Part shown: positions 25,709 through 34,175 of the stretch, piece after piece
Position numbering within the stretch: the stretch's first letter is position 1
Layout: every line of letters begins with the position of its first letter
The notes under the pieces: model-generated
Databases searched by the model: none
Seen by the model: the letters and a program-made list of their open reading frames with translations, nothing else
Told to the model about the DNA's origin: nothing
Assembly (NCBI GenBank): GCA_017984835.1
Contig: JAGNYR010000007.1
Coordinates: 1 to 47,708, forward strand
DNA from: Flavobacterium sp.
GTDB taxonomy: Bacteria > Bacteroidota > Bacteroidia > Flavobacteriales > Flavobacteriaceae
Length of the DNA stretch: 47,708 nt
Direction: 5' to 3'
Position numbers and translations under genes: made by a program

Positions 25709-26569
25709 ATGGCAAATTTAAAGGAAATACGTAATAGGATTACTTCTGTTTCATCCACGATGCAAATTACATCTGCGATGAAAATGGTATCTGCTGCAAA
25801 GTTGAAAAAAGCACAAGATGCTATTACAGCAATGCGACCTTATGCCGAAAAATTAACCGAATTATTACAAAACCTATCTTCTACCTTAGAAGGAGGTGTT
25901 GGAAGTGATTTTACTGCACAAAGAGACATCAAAAAAGTACTTGTGGTTGCAGTTACTTCTAACAGAGGTTTATGTGGTGCATTCAATACAAATGTCATCA
26001 AACAAGTAAAAGTTGTAACCGACTCTTACCCAGGAAAACAAGTGGATGTTTTTGCCATAGGTAAAAAAGGAAATGATGTTTTAGGCAGAACCAATAAAGT
26101 CATTGATAATCAAAGCGCAATATTTGACACATTAACTTTTGAAAATGTGGCTGCTATTGCAGATGCATTGACTCAAAAATTTGTTGATGGAGAATACGAC
26201 AAAATAGAAATCGTTTACAATCAGTTTAAAAATGCGGCTACACAGATTGTTCAAACCGAACAATTTTTACCTTTAGCTCCTATTAAATCGGATGTTCCTG
26301 CTTCAACAGGAGATTATATTTTTGAACCATCTAAAGAAGAGATTGTACTTACTTTGATTCCAAAGTCATTAAAAACGCAATTGTACAAAGCAATCAGAGA
26401 TTCGTTTGCATCAGAGCACGGAGCACGTATGACTGCTATGCACAAAGCTACAGACAACGCAACCGATTTAAGAAATCAACTGAAATTAACTTACAACAAA
26501 GCACGTCAAGCGGCAATTACTAATGAGATATTAGAAATTGTAGGTGGAGCAGAAGCATTGAAAGGATAA
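25709..26569 (+). CDS. atpG: F-type ATP synthase subunit gamma
   Basis: This 286-residue subunit is the rotating central shaft. The N-terminal helix begins LKEIRNRITSVSSTMQITSA and continues MKMVSAAKLKKAQ, the family signature, and the C-terminal helix contains ARMTAMHKATDNATDL, equally characteristic. The middle domain has VTSNRGLCGAFNTNV. It is the last atp gene here and is followed by a clear terminator. atpD and atpC, which usually follow, are absent. Confidence 0.96.
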   Translation: MANLKEIRNRITSVSSTMQITSAMKMVSAAKLKKAQDAITAMRPYAEKLTELLQNLSSTLEGGVGSDFTAQRDIKKVLVVAVTSNRGLCGAFNTNVIKQVKVVTDSYPGKQVDVFAIGKKGNDVLGRTNKVIDNQSAIFDTLTFENVAAIADALTQKFVDGEYDKIEIVYNQFKNAATQIVQTEQFLPLAPIKSDVPASTGDYIFEPSKEEIVLTLIPKSLKTQLYKAIRDSFASEHGARMTAMHKATDNATDLRNQLKLTYNKARQAAITNEILEIVGGAEALKG

Positions 26570-26590
26570 TTTTTAGCATAAATTTATACA

Positions 26591-26622
26591 AAGAGCCAGC
26601 AATTTTGTTGGCTCTTTTTTTT
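26591..26622 (+). terminator. Rho-independent terminator of the atp operon
   Basis: AGAGCCAGCAA pairs with TTGTTGGCTCT (one G-T pair) around a short T-rich loop, and a run of eight or more T follows. It starts about 22 bases after the atpG stop and ends the atpBEFHAG transcript. Confidence 0.85.
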
Positions 26623-26645
26623 AATTTTAGCATCAAACAAAGAGT

Positions 26646-27083
26646 ATGGAAATAATTCAATTAGAGACCGTTTCCGAAATGGTTGCCCAAATCGATATCC
26701 TTCGGTTTTTGTATCCCGAAATGACCCTCGAGAAGTACCAAAACTATCTCAATAGTATGGTTCCCAATGGCTATCAACAAGTAGCCGTTTTTGAAAACAA
26801 CCAGTGTGTTGCCCTTTCGGGTTATTGGTACAATACCAAATTATGGACGGGACCCTATCTTGAAATTGATAATTTCATTGTGCATCCTCAACACAGAAAA
26901 AAAGGGATTGGCAAACGAATCACAGATTTTATCGATGCAAAAGCCAAAGAACTCTCATGTACTTGTGTCGTTTTGGATGCCTTTACAGGTAATTTTACAG
27001 CCCATCGATTTTATTACAACCAAGGATATGAACCGAGGGGTTTTCATTTTATCAAAACAATTGACGAAAAGGGATTTTCATAA
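26646..27083 (+). CDS. GNAT family N-acetyltransferase
   Basis: This 145-residue protein has the GNAT fold. The acetyl-CoA binding motif A is VHPQHRKKGIGKRI (Q/RxxGxG/A type, about residues 80-93), preceded by a beta strand YLEIDNFI and followed by DAFTGNFTAHRFYYNQGYEPRG, the usual C-terminal signature. The substrate is not known. It stands alone between the atp terminator and the flippase-led operon, which has its own promoter. Confidence 0.88.
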   Translation: MEIIQLETVSEMVAQIDILRFLYPEMTLEKYQNYLNSMVPNGYQQVAVFENNQCVALSGYWYNTKLWTGPYLEIDNFIVHPQHRKKGIGKRITDFIDAKAKELSCTCVVLDAFTGNFTAHRFYYNQGYEPRGFHFIKTIDEKGFS

Positions 27084-27096
27084 ACAAAGAAAACAC

Positions 27097-27104
27097 TATT
27101 TTTG
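27097..27104 (+). promoter_or_regulatory. Promoter -7 element for the flippase-dut-envelope operon
   Basis: TATTTTTG is an exact TAnnTTTG match. Transcription is expected near 27109, about 17 bases before the TTG start of the flippase. No -33 TTG is evident. Confidence 0.45.
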
Positions 27105-27125
27105 TTTTATTAATTAAGAGCTATT

Positions 27126-28589
27126 TTGAGTTTATATAAAAATCTATTTAAGCAAACTGCTATTTATGGCTTAGCGACCGTATTACCCAGAATCATTAGT
27201 TTTATTCTGAATCCAATCCTCGTATATTATTTGACCGATACGAGCGAAATGGGAAAAGTTTCGGTGATTTTTTCTTATTTAGTTTTCTTTAATGTTGTGA
27301 TGTCGTATGGAATGGAAACGGCATTTTTTCGTTTTTATAATTCAGAATCCAATAAAAACAAAGTGATTTCAACCGCTACCATTTCTATGTTTTGGTCTAC
27401 CATTGCTTTTTTTGTGGTATTGTCACTTTTTAGAAAAAAACTAGCTCTTTGGTCTGATATTAATGTTGAATATATTGTTTTTGCCATTTGGATCTTGGCC
27501 CTCGACGCCCTAGCAATCATTCCTTTTTCAAAAATAAGAGCCGAAAAAAGACCTTTAAAGTATGCTATAATAAAGGTTTCAAACGTATTGATCTATGTGT
27601 TATTAAATGTCTTTTTCTTGGCATTTTTACCCAAATTAGCGGCTAATTCCAACAGCATATTCCTACAAACAATTTATTACAGTGACTTTCAAATTGGTTA
27701 TGTTTTTATTTCTGGATTGTTGGCAAGTTTAACCACTTTGTTGTTCGTTTTACCTGATTATTTTAGAATAAAATGGCAATTTGATGTAGTGCTTTGGAAA
27801 AAAATGATGCAATATGGCTTGCCAATATTAGTAGCCGGAATTGCCTTTGCCATCAATGAGCACTTTGATAAAATCCTATTGGATTGGATGCATGTTGATA
27901 TGGCTGACATTGGCGCCTATTCTGCTTGTTATAAAATTGGAATGTTCATGGTGTTGTTTAGAACGGCCTATACCTTAGGAATTGAACCCTTTTTCTTTAG
28001 CCATTCTAGTAACGAAAATGCACCCCAAACCTATGCTACCATTACTAAATATTTTGTCATTTTTGGATCTTTCATTTGCTTGGGTGTTATTGTTTTTGCC
28101 GATGTATTAAAATTAATATTAGTGCCAAAAGAAACCTATTGGTCTGCCATGAATGTAGTACCATTGATTGTTTTGGCCAACTTCTTTTTAGGAATATACA
28201 CCAATTTATCGGTATGGTACAAACTAATTGATAAGACGAGAATTGGGGCCTATATATCCCTTGTGGGGGCTTTAGTTACTCTCGTGTTAAACATTTTGCT
28301 AATTCCAATATTGAGTTATATGGGTTCGGCAATTGCAACGATCATTGCGTATGGCTCCATGATGTTGATTTCTTATGCAATGGGACAAAAAAAGTATCCC
28401 ATTCCGTATGATAATAAAGCGATATCTACCTATTTAGGTTTAGCAGTTGTACTTTCTGGAATTTCATTCTACATCCCTATTTTACGAGAGACCTACATTT
28501 TTGGTATTGCGTCTATCTTGTTTTTTGCTTACTTTGTATACCGAAACGAAAAAGAAACCCTGTTAAAAATCATCAAACGAAAAGTATAA
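27126..28589 (+). CDS. Oligosaccharide flippase family protein (second MOP exporter)
   Basis: This 487-residue protein has about 14 hydrophobic helices and belongs to the MOP superfamily (polysaccharide synthesis/flippase branch). The N-terminus LYKNLFKQTAIYGLATVLPR and the middle PILVAGIAFAINEHFDKILL are typical of this branch. It starts at TTG 27126. Unlike the flippase at 1881 it lies outside the glycosyltransferase cluster and heads an operon with dut and a sugar nucleotidyltransferase, so it may serve a conserved envelope glycan rather than the variable one. The dut gene follows after 3 bases. Confidence 0.87.
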   Translation: MSLYKNLFKQTAIYGLATVLPRIISFILNPILVYYLTDTSEMGKVSVIFSYLVFFNVVMSYGMETAFFRFYNSESNKNKVISTATISMFWSTIAFFVVLSLFRKKLALWSDINVEYIVFAIWILALDALAIIPFSKIRAEKRPLKYAIIKVSNVLIYVLLNVFFLAFLPKLAANSNSIFLQTIYYSDFQIGYVFISGLLASLTTLLFVLPDYFRIKWQFDVVLWKKMMQYGLPILVAGIAFAINEHFDKILLDWMHVDMADIGAYSACYKIGMFMVLFRTAYTLGIEPFFFSHSSNENAPQTYATITKYFVIFGSFICLGVIVFADVLKLILVPKETYWSAMNVVPLIVLANFFLGIYTNLSVWYKLIDKTRIGAYISLVGALVTLVLNILLIPILSYMGSAIATIIAYGSMMLISYAMGQKKYPIPYDNKAISTYLGLAVVLSGISFYIPILRETYIFGIASILFFAYFVYRNEKETLLKIIKRKV

Positions 28590-28592
28590 ATT

Positions 28593-29027
28593 ATGACCAT
28601 CAAGATCATTAATACATCCAGTCACGCGTTGCCTAATTATGAGACCATTGCTTCGGCAGGGATGGATATACGTGCGAACATAGAAGCTCCCATTACCCTA
28701 AAATCATTGGAACGTACCATTGTAAAAACGGGTCTTTTTATAGAATTACCCATTGGATATGAAGCACAAGTCCGCCCTAGAAGTGGCTTAGCTGCCAAAA
28801 AAGGAATCACCGTACTAAACTCGCCCGGAACTGTAGACGCAGATTATAGAGGAGAAATTGGTGTCATCTTAGTAAATTTATCACAAGATGATTTTGTCAT
28901 CGAAAATGGAGAACGCATTGCTCAATTGATCATTGCAAAACACGAACGCGCCGAATGGCTTGAAGTAACCGAATTGTCAGAAACCTCAAGAGGCGAAGGC
29001 GGGTTTGGTAGCACAGGAGTGAAGTAA
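28593..29027 (+). CDS. dut: dUTP diphosphatase
   Basis: This 144-residue trimeric enzyme hydrolyses dUTP to dUMP, supplying dTMP synthesis and keeping uracil out of DNA. All five motifs are present: SAGMDIRA (motif 1), [11 protein letters not shown] (motif 2), [16 protein letters not shown] (motif 3, with the catalytic Asp), GERIAQLII (motif 4) and [10 protein letters not shown] (motif 5). Length is standard. It lies between the flippase and the nucleotidyltransferase genes, a neighbourhood I associate with Flavobacteriia. Confidence 0.97.
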   Translation: MTIKIINTSSHALPNYETIASAGMDIRANIEAPITLKSLERTIVKTGLFIELPIGYEAQVRPRSGLAAKKGITVLNSPGTVDADYRGEIGVILVNLSQDDFVIENGERIAQLIIAKHERAEWLEVTELSETSRGEGGFGSTGVK

Positions 29028-29037
29028 AACGTCAACA

Positions 29038-29084
29038 TTCAAAATTCCAAGTTGAATAGTCAATTTTAAAGAACGGAATTTGAA
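29038..29084. repeat. Imperfect intergenic hairpin between dut and the nucleotidyltransferase gene
   Basis: TTCAAAATTCC (29038-29048) pairs with GGAATTTGAA (29075-29084) with one bulged A, inside the 72-base gap. No T-tract follows. It could be a weak processing or attenuation structure, or chance in AT-rich DNA. Confidence 0.35.
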
Positions 29085-29099
29085 GAAAAATTAAAAAAT

Positions 29100-30110
29100 A
29101 TGAAAATAATTGTACCCATGGCTGGACGCGGATCAAGATTACGTCCACACACCTTAACCATTCCAAAACCCTTAATTCCTATTGCAGGAAAACCAATTGT
29201 ACATCGTTTGGTTGAAGATATAGCTGGAGTTTTAAATCAGCAAATAGATGAAGTTGCCTTTATTATCCACGAGAGTTTTGGTGCAAAAGTTGAAGAAGAT
29301 TTATTAGCCATTGCCCAAAAATTAGGCGCAAAAGGAACCATTTATTATCAAAATGAAGCGCTAGGTACCGGACACGCCATAATGTGCGCCAAAGACTCTT
29401 TAAGTGGCCCAGCAGTCATTGCTTATGCCGATACTTTAATTCGTGCCGACTTTGATTTGGATACGTCAGCCGACAGCGTTATTTGGGTGAAACAAGTAGA
29501 TCAACCAGAGGCTTTCGGAGTGATTAATTTGAATGAAAAGAATGAAATCATCGAATTGGTCGAAAAACCAAAGGAATTTGTCTCGGATTTAGCTGTGATC
29601 GGAATCTATTATTTCAAAGATGTAGCCGTATTGAAAAACGAACTTCAGTCGGTTTTAGACAACAACATCATTCATGGTGGAGAATATCAAATTAATGACG
29701 GAATTAAGCAAATGATGGCCAAAGGAATGAAGTTTGTTCCAGGTAAAGTAGACGAATGGATGGATTGCGGAAATAAAAATGTTACCGTAGAAACCAATAC
29801 GCGCATGTTAGGTTTTTTACATAATGACGGCGAACATTTGATTGATTTTGATGTTAAACAAGAAAACAGCAACATCATTCCTCCTTGTTATATTGGAAAA
29901 AATGTAGTGCTACGCAACGCTACAGTAGGGCCAAATGTTTCATTGGGCGATGGGTGCCATGTATCAAATTCGAAAATAACAAACAGTTTGATTCAAACGC
30001 ATTCACATATTGCAAATGCTACATTAGATAACGCAATGATTGGTAACCACGTTAATTTTGACGGAAATTTCACCAGTGTAAGCATCGGGGATTATTCTGT
30101 TTTAGAATAA
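29100..30110 (+). CDS. Sugar-phosphate nucleotidylyltransferase
   Basis: This 336-residue enzyme joins a sugar 1-phosphate to a nucleoside triphosphate to give an NDP-sugar. The N-terminal domain has PMAGRGSRLRPHTLTIPKPL (nucleotide-binding GxGxRL and the catalytic Lys), then GTGHAIMCAKD and YADTLI with the metal-binding Asp, and VEKPKEF. The C-terminal part (about 240-336) forms a left-handed beta-helix of hexapeptide repeats, as in some glucose-1-phosphate thymidylyltransferases and mannose-1-phosphate guanylyltransferases. The exact NTP and sugar cannot be told. Its product probably feeds envelope glycan synthesis. Confidence 0.88.
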   Translation: MKIIVPMAGRGSRLRPHTLTIPKPLIPIAGKPIVHRLVEDIAGVLNQQIDEVAFIIHESFGAKVEEDLLAIAQKLGAKGTIYYQNEALGTGHAIMCAKDSLSGPAVIAYADTLIRADFDLDTSADSVIWVKQVDQPEAFGVINLNEKNEIIELVEKPKEFVSDLAVIGIYYFKDVAVLKNELQSVLDNNIIHGGEYQINDGIKQMMAKGMKFVPGKVDEWMDCGNKNVTVETNTRMLGFLHNDGEHLIDFDVKQENSNIIPPCYIGKNVVLRNATVGPNVSLGDGCHVSNSKITNSLIQTHSHIANATLDNAMIGNHVNFDGNFTSVSIGDYSVLE

Positions 30111-30112
30111 AA

Positions 30113-31462
30113 ATGACAAAAAAAGTAAGTTTCATAGCTCTGTTCCTATTGTTTGTTTTGCCCATAAAAATGTTGGCGCAAGACGAAGGGCTTGAACTTG
30201 CCAGTATTTCAGATGAATTTGAAAACTATTACTACGAATCGATCAAACAAACAGGCATTGAAAATTTTGACAAAGCAATTCTTGAATTAGAAAAATGTGC
30301 GCAGTTGCAACCCAACAACGAAGTCGTTTATTTTTTGTTAGGAAAGAACTATTTGTATCAAAAAAACCATGAAGAAGCCTATCAAAATTTTCAAAAAGCA
30401 GCCGAACTAAACCCGGCAAATAGGTGGAATTGGGTTGGAATGTACGACGCTTGTTATGAGTCGAGAGATTTCGTGAAAGCAATTCCAATTGTTCAAAAAC
30501 TGGTAGAATTTAAGTCAGAATACAAAGAAGATTTAACTTCGTTGTATATGAACACGCAGCAATTTGACAAAGCATTGGAATTAATCAACGCATTGAACCT
30601 AGAAACAGGAACGACCGAAAAAAGGGATAATTACAAACTTCAAATATTACAAGACGTCAAATACCTTGGTCCAGAAAAAGATAATTTATTAAAATTAATA
30701 CGATCCAATCCCAAAGAAGAAGAAAATTACATCGCATTGATCTATTTGTATTCCAAAAGCAATCAGGAAGAAAAAGCCAATGAAATAGCGAAACAACTTG
30801 AAAAAGAAATTCCAACTTCTGATTGGGCACAAGTGAGTTTGTTTAAATTTCATCTGAACAACAATGACAGTTCCAAAGCGGTTTTGTCCATGAATAAAGT
30901 GCTAAAGAGCGAGAAAATTGATAAAAAAATCAAGCACCGAATCTTTAACGAATTTCTCATTTTTGCGCAAGCCAAACCAGAATTAGAAGCCGATTTGGAG
31001 AAAGCAATACAGTATTTTGAAAATGATAAAGAAGTAAAAGTTGCGAAAGAAATAGGGAAATTTTTTCAAGCTAAAAAAAATCCTACCAAAGCCATTAAGT
31101 TTTATCGAATCCACCTCAATGCTGTAAAAGATGATATTGAAACCGTTCTTTTGTTGCTTCAGGCCTATACCGAAAATGGACAATTTGCAGAATTGGAAGC
31201 AATGAGTCAAGAACAGCTTCAAATGTATCCAACCCAACCAGAATTGTATTATTACAACGGACTTGCCAACAACCAACTTCAATTGTATAAAAAAGCAAAA
31301 GATGTTTTAGAATCTGGGGCCGATTTTGTAATAGATAATGTAACTTTGGAAATTAATTTTATGATCCAATTGGGCGAGGCTTTTAGCGGAATGGGTGATT
31401 CAAAAAAGAAGGAATATTACTTTAAAAAAGCCAACGATTTGATAATTAAAGCCAAAAAATAA
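30113..31462 (+). CDS. Exported tetratricopeptide repeat protein
   Basis: This 449-residue protein has a signal peptide ending near MLAQ (residue 22). TPR motifs are visible, the clearest being NFDKAILELEKCAQLQPNNE and HEEAYQNFQKAAELNPANR at residues about 47-105, with further helical repeats to the end. Such proteins act as scaffolds in the periplasm. It starts 2 bases after the nucleotidyltransferase stop and shares one base with the DUF4292 gene, so all are co-transcribed. The partner protein is unknown. Confidence 0.88.
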   Translation: MTKKVSFIALFLLFVLPIKMLAQDEGLELASISDEFENYYYESIKQTGIENFDKAILELEKCAQLQPNNEVVYFLLGKNYLYQKNHEEAYQNFQKAAELNPANRWNWVGMYDACYESRDFVKAIPIVQKLVEFKSEYKEDLTSLYMNTQQFDKALELINALNLETGTTEKRDNYKLQILQDVKYLGPEKDNLLKLIRSNPKEEENYIALIYLYSKSNQEEKANEIAKQLEKEIPTSDWAQVSLFKFHLNNNDSSKAVLSMNKVLKSEKIDKKIKHRIFNEFLIFAQAKPELEADLEKAIQYFENDKEVKVAKEIGKFFQAKKNPTKAIKFYRIHLNAVKDDIETVLLLLQAYTENGQFAELEAMSQEQLQMYPTQPELYYYNGLANNQLQLYKKAKDVLESGADFVIDNVTLEINFMIQLGEAFSGMGDSKKKEYYFKKANDLIIKAKK

Positions 31463-32232
31463 TGAAAAGATTGATCGTCTTAGCGTCTTTTTTTGTTTTG
31501 TTTTCATGTAAAACAAAAGCAGTTGTGGTTCCGCCTGAAGTAGGGGCAACAACTTCGGCAGACGCTGTAATAAGCAATTACAATCACAATAATATTGACT
31601 TTTCTACATTATATATCAAAGCCAATGTAAAATATCAAGACGACAACCAATCGCAAAGCGTAACGGCTGATATTAAAATTCAAAAGGATCAAAAAATCCT
31701 GATTAGCATTCGCTTTTTAGGAATAACAGTTGCCAAAGCATTGATTACGCCTAGTTCGGTTCAATATTATGAAAAACCAGGCAGTCATTATTTTGAAGGA
31801 GATTATTCAATGTTAAGCCAATGGATTGGAACCGATCTAGATTATAGCAAAGTTCAAAATATGTTGTTGGGTAAAGCATTAGATGACATCACTAATAAAA
31901 AATACAAGGTCGAAATGACGGATTCGTTATGTAAGTTGGAAGACAACGCAGATCCTTTTACCTTGAAAGCCTTTTATTTGGAAAATGAAAGCGGAAAAGT
32001 GGTTAAAGAGACCATAGAGCAGCCCAATAAATCAAGACGAATGCAACTGGTATATCCAGAGTATCGACAATATGAACAAATGTATTTGCCTCAATCTTTT
32101 TCGATTAATGCCAGTCAAAACAACAAAAACACAACGATTGACGTTGAATACAAATCGATCGTAAAAAACGAGGAACTTAGTTTTCCTTACAGTGTTCCAG
32201 AAGGATATGAACAAATAACAATAGCTGATTAG
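31462..32232 (+). CDS. DUF4292 family lipoprotein
   Basis: This 256-residue protein has a lipoprotein signal peptide ending in FSC (Cys16). The mature part resembles the DUF4292 family: a beta-rich fold like LolA/LolB, with strands such as VTADIKIQKDQKILISIRFLG, here shown only in part, and KALITPSSVQYYEKP. It is likely an outer-membrane-facing periplasmic lipoprotein. It lies between the TPR protein and the EnvC-like gene in an envelope operon, a grouping conserved in Flavobacteriia as I recall it. A role in lipoprotein or outer-membrane assembly is an inference. Confidence 0.85.
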   Translation: MKRLIVLASFFVLFSCKTKAVVVPPEVGATTSADAVISNYNHNNIDFSTLYIKANVKYQDDNQSQSVTADIKIQKDQKILISIRFLGITVAKALITPSSVQYYEKPGSHYFEGDYSMLSQWIGTDLDYSKVQNMLLGKALDDITNKKYKVEMTDSLCKLEDNADPFTLKAFYLENESGKVVKETIEQPNKSRRMQLVYPEYRQYEQMYLPQSFSINASQNNKNTTIDVEYKSIVKNEELSFPYSVPEGYEQITIAD

Positions 32233-32255
32233 CCAGCCTCATTAAAAATATAAAA

Positions 32256-33509
32256 ATGCAAAAATATAGTTACACTATTTTATTTCTATTGGTAAGTTTG
32301 GTTTCTTTCGGGCAACTGACACAAGAACAATTAGAGCAAAGAAAGGCACAACTTCAAGAAGAAATTCGTGAAAAAGAGCTGCTGCTTCAAGATGTTCGTA
32401 AAAAAGAAAAATCGGCAGTAAAACTACTTGATATTCAAAAACAAAAAATTGGATTAAAAGAAAAACTAATCAATACCACTGCAAAACAAACCAAATTGCT
32501 TTCGGATGATATTTATACCAATCAATTAAAAATCAATCAATTAAAAAAGGAGTTGGTTGTTTTGAAAGAAGACTATGCCGCCATGATTTTGAAATCGTAC
32601 AAAAGCCGATCTCAACAGAGTAGAGCCATGTTTTTACTGTCATCAGAAAATTTCACCCAAGCCTATAAACGATTGCAATACATGAAGCAATATGCTAATT
32701 ATAGAAAAATGCAGGTGGAAGAAATCAAAGAAAAAACCACAAAACTAGACGTTTACAATCAAACATTGTCAGGTCAGAAAACCGAGAAAGAAAAATTACT
32801 TTCAGAACAAGAACAACAAAAGCAAGACTTAGTTAAAGAAAAGGCAGAGCAAGAAAAGATCGCGAATAGTTTGAAGAAAAGCAAAAACCAAATTGCTACA
32901 GAAATCAAGCAAAAACAGAAAGAATCTAAAAAAATTGATGCGCAAATCAATAGATTAATCAAAGAAGCCATTGCAGAAGCAAACAGAAAAGCGGCTGCGG
33001 CTAAAGTAAAAGCCAATCCAAAAACAACCACGGCCGCCGAAACCAAATCGATCCAAACTTCTGCCAAAATTGTATTGACTCCCGAAGCGCTTTTGGTGTC
33101 TAATAATTTTAAAGCTAACAAAGGAAGATTGCCTTGGCCAGTAGAAAAAGGAGCCATCACCTTAGGTTATGGTAAACAAGCGCATCCTGTATACAAATCG
33201 CTTGAAATTAATAACAGTGGACTCGAAATAACAACAGAAAGTGGTTCTAACGCACGTGCTGTCTTTTCGGGCGAAGTAATCAAGGTAATTGTTATTTCTC
33301 CTGTAAACAAAGCCGTAATGATCCAACATGGGGATTATTTCACGATCTATCAAAATTTGAGCAGCATATCGGTTGCACCAGGTGAAAAAGTGAGCACCAA
33401 ACAATCCATCGGTAAAATTAGAACCAATCCGGAAGGGAAGGCTGTGTTGAAATTCATGATTTCTCAAAACACCACGTATGTCAATCCTTCTTCTTGGTTG
33501 AATAGATAA
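32256..33509 (+). CDS. EnvC-like murein hydrolase activator with degenerate LytM domain
   Basis: This 417-residue protein has a signal peptide (cleaved near SFGQ, residue 20), a long coiled coil (about residues 20-260) and a C-terminal M23/LytM domain (about 285-417). The metal ligands of active M23 peptidases are missing: the HxGxD site reads NNSGLEI, the site of the conserved YxHL reads FTIYQNLSS, and the HxH strand reads LKFMISQNT. EnvC of E. coli is degenerate in the same way and works by activating amidases at the division site. It is the last gene of its operon, followed by a bidirectional terminator. Confidence 0.88.
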   Translation: MQKYSYTILFLLVSLVSFGQLTQEQLEQRKAQLQEEIREKELLLQDVRKKEKSAVKLLDIQKQKIGLKEKLINTTAKQTKLLSDDIYTNQLKINQLKKELVVLKEDYAAMILKSYKSRSQQSRAMFLLSSENFTQAYKRLQYMKQYANYRKMQVEEIKEKTTKLDVYNQTLSGQKTEKEKLLSEQEQQKQDLVKEKAEQEKIANSLKKSKNQIATEIKQKQKESKKIDAQINRLIKEAIAEANRKAAAAKVKANPKTTTAAETKSIQTSAKIVLTPEALLVSNNFKANKGRLPWPVEKGAITLGYGKQAHPVYKSLEINNSGLEITTESGSNARAVFSGEVIKVIVISPVNKAVMIQHGDYFTIYQNLSSISVAPGEKVSTKQSIGKIRTNPEGKAVLKFMISQNTTYVNPSSWLNR

Positions 33510-33510
33510 T

Positions 33511-33541
33511 AAAAAATCCGTCATAAAGACGGATTTTTTAT
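33511..33541. terminator. Bidirectional terminator between envC-like and thioesterase genes
   Basis: AAAAAATCCGTC and GACGGATTTTTT form a perfect 12-base stem with loop ATAAA. With A-tract on one side and T-tract on the other it can end transcripts of both convergent genes. Confidence 0.85.
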
Positions 33542-34051
33542 TTATACAAACAACGCTTTTAATTCGGTTGCTTCGTGCGGGTTTAATTTTCCGGCCAAAA
33601 CAAGGCTGAGTTGTTTTCTACGTAAAGCCGCATCAAATCGTTTTTTCTCTTCTTCTGTTTCTGGGACAATTTGCGGAACTTCAACAGGATGCCCTGTTTC
33701 ATTTACTGCTACAAACGTGTAGATTGCTTCGTTTGCTTTTGTTCTGTTTCCAGATTCTCTATCTTCTATCCAAACATCAATAAAGATCTCCATAGATGAT
33801 GTAAAAGCTCTAGAGACTTTTGCTTCTACCGTAACCACACTACCCAACGGAATAGCTCGGTTAAAAGCAACATGATTCACAGAGGCCGTAACCACAATTC
33901 TGCGCGAATGTCTTCGTGCCGCAATACTGGCTGCGCGGTCCATTCTTGCAAGTAATTCGCCCCCAAATAAGTTATTTAACGGATTGGTTTCACTTGGCAA
34001 AACCAAATCGGTTAAGATGGTTAAGGATTCTGATGGATGTTTCGGATTCAT
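33542..34051 (-). CDS. Acyl-CoA thioesterase (hotdog fold)
   Basis: This 169-residue protein resembles the YciA/BFIT-type acyl-CoA thioesterases that release fatty acids from CoA. The hotdog motif NPLNNLFGGELLARMDRAAS carries the catalytic Asn and Asp region, with the second conserved segment VNHVAFNRAIPLGSVV. The ATG at 34051 is chosen over an in-frame ATG at 34135 because a TAnnTTTG promoter element lies directly upstream of 34051, and the extra 28 residues show no family likeness. Substrate chain length is unknown. Confidence 0.9.
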   Translation of the reverse strand: MNPKHPSESLTILTDLVLPSETNPLNNLFGGELLARMDRAASIAARRHSRRIVVTASVNHVAFNRAIPLGSVVTVEAKVSRAFTSSMEIFIDVWIEDRESGNRTKANEAIYTFVAVNETGHPVEVPQIVPETEEEKKRFDAALRRKQLSLVLAGKLNPHEATELKALFV

Positions 34052-34061
34052 GTTTTTTTTA

Positions 34062-34069
34062 CAAAGGTA
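34062..34069 (-). promoter_or_regulatory. Promoter -7 element for the thioesterase gene
   Basis: The minus strand reads TACCTTTG. The predicted transcription start is near 34057, only about 5 bases from the ATG at 34051, which supports the shorter start and implies a nearly leaderless message. Confidence 0.45.
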
Positions 34070-34141
34070 AAATAAAAAACGAGTACTTTTAGACTTGTCT
34101 TTATCATCGTTGCGAGCTATCAATTTTGGAAACATTAGAGC

Positions 34142-34170
34142 AAAAAAAAAGTGTTAGAAAACTAACACTT
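34142..34170 (-). terminator. Terminator of the HU/SPOR gene
   Basis: AAGTGTTAG and CTAACACTT form a perfect 9-base stem with an AAAA loop. On the minus strand a run of T follows (A-run at 34142-34150 on the plus strand). It lies just beyond the stop codon of the gene at 34176. Confidence 0.8.
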
Positions 34171-34175
34171 GTTAT

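Noticed and set aside
32774..33160. Minus-strand open frame of 128 codons
   Set aside because: It is the complement of the Lys/Glu/Gln-rich coiled coil of the EnvC-like gene. Such coding sequence often leaves long antisense frames, and the product is an artificial Phe/Ser/Cys-rich string.
33162..33524. Minus-strand open frame of 120 codons
   Set aside because: It is antisense to the LytM domain of the EnvC-like protein and crosses the terminator hairpin; no family features.
34052..34135. N-terminal extension of the thioesterase
   Set aside because: A TAnnTTTG promoter element lies within it at 34062-34069, and the extension has no family likeness.
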